Notes under the pieces: generated by a model
The model's input: only the letters and a program-made list of their open reading frames with translations
Databases searched by the model: none
Told to the model about the DNA's origin: nothing
Shown here: piece after piece, positions 57,125 to 64,000 of the stretch
How the letters are laid out: every line of letters begins with the position of its first letter
Position numbering within the stretch: position 1 is the first letter of the stretch
Program-made: the position numbers and the translations under genes
Assembly (NCBI GenBank): GCA_002311745.1
Contig: DBZL01000055.1
Span: 62,001-126,000, forward strand
DNA from: Phycisphaerales bacterium UBA1161
GTDB lineage: Bacteria > Planctomycetota > Phycisphaerae > Tepidisphaerales > Tepidisphaeraceae
DNA length: 64,000 bases
Reading direction: 5' to 3'

Positions 57125-57447
57125 ACCGTTGTATCAACGCCCCTTGCTCTATTTTCCGCGGTTGCCTGCAGGCCCCCCGCGGCCATGTGCAAGGGTCGGA
57201 ATTCTGTTGGATTGCAAAACGGCAACGGTTAGGATATTTGACGGGAGTATAAGCCGCTCGTTTTGAGGAGGCGCTGTGGCCAGAGTTGTGCGCGCTGCAG
57301 TGGGGAACGAGCGACGGTCGGCTCGCATGACCCAGCTTTTTTCGCCGCGAATTTATCGCATGATCCAACGGCGGTGCTCGCCTATGCGCGTGTAGAGCCG
57401 AAGCCGCGCGATCCGTCCCGCCGGGCGATCAACCAGCAAGGTGTCTT
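57125..57447 (+). other. 323-bp interval with one small candidate ORF
   Basis: Apart from the small ORF at 57276-57395, no gene is visible. The interval includes weak inverted GC segments after the porin that could be a terminator. Confidence 0.4.
57276..57395 (+). CDS. possible small basic ORF upstream of the sedolisin-like gene
   Basis: A GTG at 57276 with GAGGAGG five bases upstream opens a 39-codon frame rich in Arg ('VARVVRAAVGNERRSARM'). It ends 52 bp before the next ATG. It could be a leader peptide; composition alone does not prove coding. Confidence 0.3.
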   Translation: MARVVRAAVGNERRSARMTQLFSPRIYRMIQRRCSPMRV

Positions 57448-59859
57448 ATGACCAGCAAACGTCTGATGTTGAAGGCAGCCAAGCGTCGTGCCCAAATTCT
57501 CCGCCACGCCAGCCGCGTGGTAATGGAAGCCCTGGAGAACCGAATCCTGCTGTCCACCACCCTGCCCAATCCTGTGGTGCCCATCACGCTGCCGATTGAG
57601 ACGCTGCCTTTGCAGCCCGTCACGGGAACGCCCCTGACCCTTTCGCCGGAGATGATCGACCATGCCTTTGGCTTTGGCAGCATCGGCTTCCAGGATGCCG
57701 CCGGCAACATCGTCCGCGGCGACGGCACCGGGCAGACCATCGCCATCGTCGAGCCTTTTGGCAGCTCGACCATCGAAAGCGACTTGGAAGCATTCGACGC
57801 CGAGCCCTTCGGCAACCCAAGCTGGAGCATCAGCAACAACGACGGAACCGGCCATTTCTGCCTGACCATCCGGCCTCTGGGCGGTGCCGGCGTCACGCCC
57901 GCGCCGATCGTCATTTCGGGGGCGCCGACCGATACGATGGACTGGGCCGCGGCGGAAACGTCCCTGGATGTGGAATGGATCCATGCCGTCGCCCCCGGCG
58001 CCCACATTCTGCTCGTGGAAGCCCCCTCCACCAATATGCTGGACCTCCTGGACTCGGTCGTCTATGCCGCGTCGCAACCGGGCGTCTCCACCGTTTGCAT
58101 GACCTGGGGAACGGACCTCACCGGCAATACCTTCACCCCGCCCGCCACCGGCACCGCCCCCTTCCCCGCACCGGCGTGGCTGCTCGACGGCTTCATGGTC
58201 ACTCCCGCGGGCCACCAGGGAGTGACGTTCCTGGCCTCTTCCGGTGATGACGGAAACCAGCAATATCCGGCCGCTTCGTACGACGTTCTTTCCGTCGGTG
58301 GATCCACCCTTTCGTTCGGCATCGACGGAACCGACCTGGGCGGAGTTCCCTGGAACGAAACCTTCAACGTCAACGGCGTTCCCGTCACAGAGTCCACCGG
58401 TGGAGGCGCAGATGGGCTGTACACGGACCACCACAATTTTCCGATGGTCGTACTGAACTCGGACCCGGCGGACGGCGTCTGGATATATGATTCCAACCCG
58501 GTCCCCAGCTCGGTCCCCGGCGCCGCGAACAACGCCAACGCCCCTTGGTACGTCGTTGGCGGCACCGAATTCGCCTGCGCCGCCTGGTCGGGACTTATCT
58601 CCATTATCGACCAGGGCATCCAGCTTCGGGGCGGTGATTCGCTGGCCGACGGCGAGGCAATCGATGAGATCTTGTATTTGGGCGAGCTAAACACCAATGA
58701 CTTCCCCCCAATGTTCTATGGCGGCACTTTGCCCACGTTTCCGCTTTGGCCCACGGGCGCGCCCCCCAACGGCGGGCCCACCATAGCTAACCTTTTCAAA
58801 AATATTCCGACCAACGGTAACACGGGTGTGGGCGTGCCTATCACGTTGAATCTCGTCAGCGACATGGTGGACAATTCGTTGGGCTTCGGCGCCGGAGGAG
58901 TGGTGCAACTGAACAGCGCTACGGGTGTAACCGTCCTCGACACCGACTTCACCAACAGGCTCGTCTTCACGCAGCAGCCCACCGACGTCACTGCCGGCGT
59001 ACCCATGCAGCCGGTTAAGGTCGAAATTGAGGACGCCGGCGGCAACAATACCCTCTCGGACGCCAGCGTCACTCTCCAGATCAGCGCTCTCAGCTCCTCC
59101 GGCTCCGCAACGCTCTTGGGAACTACCTCCCTCCCGGCCGCGAACGGCGTTGCGACCTTCAGCGACCTCAGCATCGATAAGGCCACCAAGCCCGGCTTTA
59201 CTTACGAATTGAAAGCCACGTCTTTCGAAACCCTGCCGGCCGACTCTTCGGATTTCACCGTCAGCGCCGCCACGGCCACCGCCTCCACCCAGTTGCTCCC
59301 CAGCACCCAGACGATCGGCGACACCTGGCAATACGGCGTCGTGCCCTCCTTCAGCTTCTCCGTGCAGGACGCCTTCGGAAACCCAATCAGCAACAACAGT
59401 TCCCGCGTGACCGTCTCGGTTGCTTCCGGTCCGAACACCCAAATCCAGGGCACCACCACGGTCACCATGGCCGACGGCATCGCCACATTCAACGACCTTT
59501 CCTTCTCGGAGGCGGGAAGCTACGTCCTCGCGGCCACCAGCCCCGGCTACAGCGCCGCCACCGGCTCGTTGCAGGTCGTGGCCATTCCCGTGTTCGAGCA
59601 CTTCACCTTCAACGGCTTCGTTTTGGGCGCGACGATACTGGCGCTGCAGCAGACGCGCAACGCGCCGCTGATTGCCGCTCAGGGCCCGCCCACCGTGATG
59701 ACTAGCGACGTGGTCCTGGCGTCTGCCGGCTCGGCCGTCGCTGCCAACGTGTTCTACAGCCCGACCGACAGTGTCGGAAAGCTGCTGGGCTTCGGCAGCT
59801 CTGCCACGGACAATTCGAATACGAACGATGTCGCCGGCGCCGTCCTCAGCGGCACCTAA
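57448..59859 (+). CDS. sedolisin (S53)-like secreted protein, catalytic Ser replaced
   Basis: The 803-residue protein has the planctomycete LEPR-XLL-type N-terminal motif (ALENRILLS, about 27-35). It then has a subtilisin-like/sedolisin fold with Glu170 and Asp174 in 'AAAETSLDVEW' and the oxyanion Asp267 in 'SSGDDG'. The nucleophile position, usually GTSxxxP, reads GGTEFACAAW (Glu374). Two or more Ig/invasin-like β domains follow (about 500-720: 'FTQQPTDVTAGVPMQPV', 'VTVSVASGPNTQIQGTTTVT'). It is therefore probably exported but proteolytically inactive, perhaps a binding protein. No C-terminal sorting motif was recognised. Confidence 0.8.
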   Translation: MTSKRLMLKAAKRRAQILRHASRVVMEALENRILLSTTLPNPVVPITLPIETLPLQPVTGTPLTLSPEMIDHAFGFGSIGFQDAAGNIVRGDGTGQTIAIVEPFGSSTIESDLEAFDAEPFGNPSWSISNNDGTGHFCLTIRPLGGAGVTPAPIVISGAPTDTMDWAAAETSLDVEWIHAVAPGAHILLVEAPSTNMLDLLDSVVYAASQPGVSTVCMTWGTDLTGNTFTPPATGTAPFPAPAWLLDGFMVTPAGHQGVTFLASSGDDGNQQYPAASYDVLSVGGSTLSFGIDGTDLGGVPWNETFNVNGVPVTESTGGGADGLYTDHHNFPMVVLNSDPADGVWIYDSNPVPSSVPGAANNANAPWYVVGGTEFACAAWSGLISIIDQGIQLRGGDSLADGEAIDEILYLGELNTNDFPPMFYGGTLPTFPLWPTGAPPNGGPTIANLFKNIPTNGNTGVGVPITLNLVSDMVDNSLGFGAGGVVQLNSATGVTVLDTDFTNRLVFTQQPTDVTAGVPMQPVKVEIEDAGGNNTLSDASVTLQISALSSSGSATLLGTTSLPAANGVATFSDLSIDKATKPGFTYELKATSFETLPADSSDFTVSAATATASTQLLPSTQTIGDTWQYGVVPSFSFSVQDAFGNPISNNSSRVTVSVASGPNTQIQGTTTVTMADGIATFNDLSFSEAGSYVLAATSPGYSAATGSLQVVAIPVFEHFTFNGFVLGATILALQQTRNAPLIAAQGPPTVMTSDVVLASAGSAVAANVFYSPTDSVGKLLGFGSSATDNSNTNDVAGAVLSGT

Positions 59860-59889
59860 CACGCTGCCGCCTATCAAATGCCTTGGCGC

Positions 59890-59913
59890 AGCCCCGCATG
59901 TACATGCGGGGCT
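59890..59913 (+). terminator. palindrome/terminator after the sedolisin-like gene
   Basis: A 24-bp perfect palindrome with arms containing CCCCGCATG/CATGCGGGG around a TA centre. It stands 30 bp after the stop codon and is weakly T-rich afterwards. A near-identical element lies inside cusA, so it may be a dispersed REP-like repeat rather than a dedicated terminator. Confidence 0.5.
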
Positions 59914-60016
59914 TCGCTTTGCGCGCGAATTGAACCTTGCAGACCATGGCCGTCGTTCTGACTTCTGACGCCCGCGGCGCAACCTCCGCAGGCGCGGTTT
60001 GACCCGGGAGTCTGAC

Positions 60017-61297
60017 GTGACAACCAAACAACTCGCCTGGATTGCCGCCGCGGTCGTTTTATCGGTCCTCGTCGTGGTGAGCGTTCGCGTGCATCATTCG
60101 ACCTCCGCGCCGGCCGCTGCCGCGCCGCCGGCCAGGCAGGAAAGGAAGATCGCTTATTGGTGGGACCCCATGCTCGGCCCCAGCAGCATCACTAACCATC
60201 CCGGCAAGAGCGCCATGGGCATGGACTTGGAGCCCGTCTACGAGGACGCGGCCTCATCCGGCGCGGGCGTACGCATCGACCCGCGCATCGAGCAGAACAT
60301 GGGCGTGAAAACCGCTCCGGTCGTCCGCGGATCGCTGCCCATGACCGTCCGCACCGTCGGCATGCTCCAAGTGCCCCAGCCCGGGCTTTACGACCTGACC
60401 GTGCGCGTCGGCGGCTACGTCGAGAAACTCTACGCCGACACCGATGGCATGCGCGTGACCCAGGATCAGGTGCTGTTTGATCTGTACAGCCCCGACGTGC
60501 TGGTGGCCGAGCAGGAGCTGATCACCGCCACCAAGAGCCTGGCCGCCCTGGACGCAAACGCATCGCCGGAGGTTCGCGGCGACGCGCACGCCCTGGTGGA
60601 GTCGGCCCGGCGGAAGCTGGCGCTGTGGGACATCGATCCGCAGGACATCGACGCCATCGCCTCCGCCGACCGCCCGCCGCGCACCGTGCCCATCCGCAGC
60701 CCGGCCACCGGCTACCTCGCTGACAAAGCCGTCGTCGCCGGCTCCGCCGTCCAGCCCGGCATGCTGGTCATGCGCATCGAAGACCACTCCACTCTTTGGC
60801 TCGACACGCAGGTCTATGAAGGGCAGTTGTCGCTCATGAAGCCCGGCCTGCCGGTGCGGGCCACCGTCGATGCCTGGCCAGGCAAGGTCTTTACCGGAAA
60901 AATCACCTTTCTCTATCCCCACCTGGACCATCTGACGCGCACGCGCACCGTCCGCGCCACCCTGGACAATCCCAATCACGAGCTTGCCCCCGGCATGTAC
61001 GCATCCGTGGAGATTCTTCTGTCCCCCGTGCCCGATGTGATCCTGGTCCCGCGCGAAGCGGTCATCGACACGGGCGTGAAGCAGATCGCGTTTGTGGTCG
61101 ATCCGGCTTCGCCGGGTCACTTCTTACCGCGCAACGTCCGCACCGGCCTGGCGGGCGACAACGATCAGGTCCAGGTGCTCGAAGGCCTCTCGCCCGGCGA
61201 GCAGGTCGTCACCAGCGGCCAGTTCCTGATCGACGTCGAAAGCCGCACCAAGGAGGCGGTGGACAAGTTCCTGGCCGGCTCATCCTCCAGCAAGTAA
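60017..61297 (+). CDS. cusB: CusB-type heavy-metal efflux adaptor with metal-binding domain
   Basis: The GTG at 60017 follows CGGGAG and gives 426 residues. After a membrane-anchor helix (about 6-27) comes a heavy-metal-binding domain of the YHS-like type ('IAYWWDPMLGPSSITNHPGK' and 'MGMDLEPVYED', about 48-80), in which His and Met replace most Cys ligands. The adaptor core includes 'GYVEKLYADTDGMRVTQDQVLFDLYSPD', in parts. It feeds Cu/Ag-type ions to the CusA pump encoded 7 bp downstream. Metal specificity is inferred from family membership. Confidence 0.88.
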   Translation: MTTKQLAWIAAAVVLSVLVVVSVRVHHSTSAPAAAAPPARQERKIAYWWDPMLGPSSITNHPGKSAMGMDLEPVYEDAASSGAGVRIDPRIEQNMGVKTAPVVRGSLPMTVRTVGMLQVPQPGLYDLTVRVGGYVEKLYADTDGMRVTQDQVLFDLYSPDVLVAEQELITATKSLAALDANASPEVRGDAHALVESARRKLALWDIDPQDIDAIASADRPPRTVPIRSPATGYLADKAVVAGSAVQPGMLVMRIEDHSTLWLDTQVYEGQLSLMKPGLPVRATVDAWPGKVFTGKITFLYPHLDHLTRTRTVRATLDNPNHELAPGMYASVEILLSPVPDVILVPREAVIDTGVKQIAFVVDPASPGHFLPRNVRTGLAGDNDQVQVLEGLSPGEQVVTSGQFLIDVESRTKEAVDKFLAGSSSSK

Positions 61298-61304
61298 TCC
61301 CATT

Positions 61305-64000
61305 ATGATCGCCCGGATCATCGAGCTTTCGATCCGCAACCGCCTGATGGTCGTTCTGGTGACGGCCGCCCTGGTCGTCGGCGGCGTGTGGGCCGCGACA
61401 CACATCAGCCTCGACGCCATTCCCGATCTGTCCGATGTGCAGGTCATCGTCATCACCGATTATCAGGGCCAGGCTCCCCAGGTCGTGCAGGACCAGATCA
61501 CTTTTCCGCTGACCACCGCCATGTCCGGCATTCCGCACGCCAAGGTCGTGCGCGGCACCAGCATGTTCGAAACCTCGATGATCTACATCATCTTCGAGGA
61601 TGGGACGGACCTGTACTGGGCTCGCAGCCGCGTCCTGGAATACCTGAACTTCGTCAAAAGCCGCCTGCCCCCCGGCGTCGAGCCCAAGCTCGGCCCCGAT
61701 GCCACCGGCGTCGGATGGGTCTACCAGTACGTGCTGTACCCCGGCTATTACTGCCCCAGCCATCCCAAGGGAATTTGGCACGATGAGAAATCGGGCGCGT
61801 GGTACGCCGACCCCGCCCAAGCCCCCAAGGACCGTCAAGCCAGGCTGCTCAAAGTCCGCGCTTTCGACGAGCCGGGCGTTTGCCCGCTGGATGGAAAAAC
61901 CCCGCTGGTTTCGTCAAGTCAGGACCTGGCCTCTCTGCGCAGCCTTCAGGATTGGTATTTGCGTTATGAACTGGCCTCGGTGCCGGGCGTGGCCGAGGTC
62001 GCGCCCATTGGCGGATTCGTCAAGCAATACCAGATCGTCCTCAAGCCGCAGCGCATGCTCGCCTACAACCTCTCCATCGCCACGGTCTTGTCCGCGGTGC
62101 AGCGCTCCAACAACGACGTCGGCGGGTCGGTCGTGGAGATGAGCGAGAACGAATACATGGTCCGCAGCCGCGGGTATCTGCGCGGCCTGGCCGACCTGGC
62201 CAAGGTGCCCCTGGCCGTCGGCAAGGATGGCACCCCGATCCTCCTGGCGGACGTCGCCACGCTGCAAATCGCCGGCGAGGAACGCCGCGGCATCGGCGAG
62301 TGGAACGGCCGCGGCGAAGCCGTCGGCGGCGTCATCGTCGCTCGCTTCGGCGCCAACGCCTATCAGGTCATCCACGATGCCAAGGCAAAACTCGCCGATC
62401 TCGAAGACGGCCTGCCCCCGGGCGTCACCATCAAAACCGCCTATGACCGCTCCGATCTCATCGACCGCTCCATTCACACCCTGAGACACACGCTGATCGA
62501 GGAAATGATCGTCGTCGCCCTCGTCTGCATCATCTTCCTGCTTCACGGCCGCAGCGCCCTGGTCGCCATTTTCGTCATCCCCAGCAGCATGCTCATCAGC
62601 CTTCTTGTCATGAATCTTCTGGGCATCAACGCCAACATCATGAGCCTGGGCGGGATCGCCATCGCCGTCGGCGTCGTCGTCGATAGCGCCATCATCATGG
62701 TGGAAAACGCCCACAAGCATTTGGACATTGACGCCGAAACCCCGCATGCACATGCGGGGCCGCGGCCGCGCAGTGAAATCATCCTCCAAGCCGCCAAGGA
62801 AGTCGGACCCAGCCTCTTTTTCAGTCTGCTCATCATCACCGTCAGTTTCCTGCCCGTCTTCGTGCTGGGCGGCGAGAGCGGACGGCTGTTCAGGCCCCTG
62901 GCCTTCACCAAGACCTTCGCCATGGCCGCCGCCGCCGTCCTCTCCATCACCATCGTTCCCGTCCTCATGATTTACTTCATTACCGATCGCGCCCTTCCGG
63001 CGCGATGGACGCGGTGGATCAACGGCCCGATCACGTTGGCGATCGTGGCGATACCGGCTCTGCTGCTTTGGCGATGGGCCGACGGCTCGGACGCGCTGCG
63101 CCCCTATCGCGCCGCGATGGCGGTCGGCTGGGCCATTCTGGCCGCCCTGGCCTTGCTGCCCCAGAAAATCATCCGCGAGGAACGCAGTCCCATCAGTTGG
63201 ATATTGCAGAAGCTGTATGAACCGATGTTCCGCGCGGCCATTCGCTTCCGCTGGCCGGCGGTGATTCTGGCGCTGGCGTTTATGGCGTCGGCGCTCTGGC
63301 CGTTCCCACGGTTGGGCAGCGAATTCATGCCGCCCCTGGACGAAGGCGACTTGCTCTACATGCCCACCACCGATCCCAGCATCAGCGTCACCCTAGCCCG
63401 CCAGGTGTTGCAGCAGACCGACAAGCTCATCGCCACGTTTCCCGAAGTGCTCAGCGTGTACGGCAAGATCGGCCGCGCCGACAGCGCCACTGATCCGGCC
63501 CCGTTGGACATGATCGAAGCCGTCGTGCGATTGCAGACCGATCCCGCCAAATGGCGCACGCGCAAGCTGGATTACGCGTTTGATCATTGGCCGCTTTTGG
63601 CCACGCCCCTGCGCTGGACGCTGCACCACACCTTCTGGCCCACCGGTCGCAAGATCACCATGGACGAATTGGTGTATGGCTGGACGGACGCCGACGGCGA
63701 TCATGCGGGCCTCAACACGGTCGTCTCCCTGCCCGGCGTGGCCAACGCCTGGCCCATGCCCATCGCCAACCGCACCAACATGCTCTCCACCGGCGTCAAA
63801 ACTCCCGTGGGCATCAAAGTCATGGGCCCAGACCTGCAAATCCTGGGCGATCTGGCCCAGCAGGCCGCCACCATCGTCTCGACAGTTCCCGGCACCACCA
63901 GCGCGTATGCGGAGCGGTCCTTCGGCGGCAATTACCTCGACATCAACATCGACCGTTCCCAGGCCGCACGCTACGGCCTGACCACCGGCGACGTCCAAGA
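61305..64000 (+). CDS. cusA: CusA-type heavy-metal RND pump (3' end beyond window)
   Basis: At least 898 residues of the CusA/CzcA family are seen: 'LDAIPDLSDVQVIV' start region, the TM4 'GGIAIAVGVVVDSAIIMVENAHKH' proton relay, and 'PLDEGDLLYMP' after TM7. Residues about 147-203 carry an inserted segment with the pattern YYCPSHPxG...PGVCPLDGKTPL, a two-Cys, His-containing motif like the heavy-metal-binding domain. A REP-like palindrome (62740-62759) encodes an insert in the loop after TM4 (ETPHAHAGPRPR). Confidence 0.92.
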   Translation, partial: MIARIIELSIRNRLMVVLVTAALVVGGVWAATHISLDAIPDLSDVQVIVITDYQGQAPQVVQDQITFPLTTAMSGIPHAKVVRGTSMFETSMIYIIFEDGTDLYWARSRVLEYLNFVKSRLPPGVEPKLGPDATGVGWVYQYVLYPGYYCPSHPKGIWHDEKSGAWYADPAQAPKDRQARLLKVRAFDEPGVCPLDGKTPLVSSSQDLASLRSLQDWYLRYELASVPGVAEVAPIGGFVKQYQIVLKPQRMLAYNLSIATVLSAVQRSNNDVGGSVVEMSENEYMVRSRGYLRGLADLAKVPLAVGKDGTPILLADVATLQIAGEERRGIGEWNGRGEAVGGVIVARFGANAYQVIHDAKAKLADLEDGLPPGVTIKTAYDRSDLIDRSIHTLRHTLIEEMIVVALVCIIFLLHGRSALVAIFVIPSSMLISLLVMNLLGINANIMSLGGIAIAVGVVVDSAIIMVENAHKHLDIDAETPHAHAGPRPRSEIILQAAKEVGPSLFFSLLIITVSFLPVFVLGGESGRLFRPLAFTKTFAMAAAAVLSITIVPVLMIYFITDRALPARWTRWINGPITLAIVAIPALLLWRWADGSDALRPYRAAMAVGWAILAALALLPQKIIREERSPISWILQKLYEPMFRAAIRFRWPAVILALAFMASALWPFPRLGSEFMPPLDEGDLLYMPTTDPSISVTLARQVLQQTDKLIATFPEVLSVYGKIGRADSATDPAPLDMIEAVVRLQTDPAKWRTRKLDYAFDHWPLLATPLRWTLHHTFWPTGRKITMDELVYGWTDADGDHAGLNTVVSLPGVANAWPMPIANRTNMLSTGVKTPVGIKVMGPDLQILGDLAQQAATIVSTVPGTTSAYAERSFGGNYLDINIDRSQAARYGLTTGDVQ
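62740..62759 (+). repeat. REP-like palindrome inside cusA
   Basis: CCCCGCATG and CATGCGGGG arms around CA, identical in arms to the intergenic palindrome at 59890. It adds a His/Pro/Arg-rich loop to the CusA coding sequence without breaking the frame. Confidence 0.65.

Overview
The window looks like a high-GC chromosomal segment from a planctomycete, most likely from the Phycisphaerae/Tepidisphaerales side of the phylum. This is an inference from several traits: an N-terminal LEPR-XLL-type motif (residues ALENRILLS) on a secreted protein, a sigma-70 factor with a long N-terminal DNA-binding extension, many lipoproteins, a TPR-secretin, BBP2-type porin, and the futalosine menaquinone gene mqnC. 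No rRNA, tRNA, CRISPR array, transposase or phage gene was seen. High GC produces very long antisense open frames, which are excluded here.

Layout. 1-1.7 kb: a GT4 glycosyltransferase (cut by the window edge) and a methyltransferase, both on minus. 1.7-6.9 kb: metH, a NUDT22-like Nudix protein and an inositol-monophosphatase-family gene, overlapping in one operon. 7.0-11.1 kb: a partial complex I operon, nuoG - lipoprotein - nuoH - nuoI. 11.3-16.2 kb: small envelope proteins and a large TPR/secretin protein. 16.2-19.8 kb: two convergent polytopic glycosyltransferases. 19.9-23.6 kb: guaB, two small lipoproteins, a PfkB-type kinase and a small basic secreted protein. 23.8-28.9 kb: three type IV pilus/type II secretion ATPases in one minus-strand operon (PilB/GspE-like, PilT, PilB/MshE-like). 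29.2-29.75 kb: a gene-free segment that folds into many hairpins and probably encodes a large minus-strand RNA. 29.9-32 kb: an AMMECR1 protein and mqnC.

32.1-39.6 kb is accessory in character. A conserved hypothetical gene, an MNT-HEPN module with a visible operator and a leaderless promoter, and a GT2 glycosyltransferase are separated by three copies of a ~60-bp structured repeat, with gene fragments at the edges. After them come a DNA-binding sigma factor, two LuxR-type regulators and an unusual adenylate kinase fusion. 39.6-42.7 kb carries an acyl-CoA/AMP ligase, a TPR-SPOR lipoprotein and a RibD-C/DHFR-like reductase. 42.7-49.9 kb holds the glycine cleavage operon gcvT-gcvH-gcvP. Next to it is a decayed second copy of the gcvP 3' end, and between the two copies lie a T2SG-like lipoprotein gene and a HEPN-gene remnant. 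An aldehyde dehydrogenase follows.

49.9-64 kb is an envelope/efflux region: an AcrAB-like RND pump, an ECF sigma/anti-sigma pair, a beta-barrel porin, a sedolisin-like protein whose nucleophile Ser is replaced by Glu, and a CusB-CusA heavy-metal efflux pair. CusA carries an inserted Cys-containing metal-binding-like segment and runs off the window.

The most unusual signals are the repeat-punctuated cassette region (32.6-34.9 kb) with its autoregulated leaderless MNT gene, the unidentified structured RNA at 29.2-29.75 kb, palindromic elements apparently domesticated inside guaB and cusA, the duplicated gcvP tail bracketing a 1.2-kb segment, and the likely inactive sedolisin homologue.
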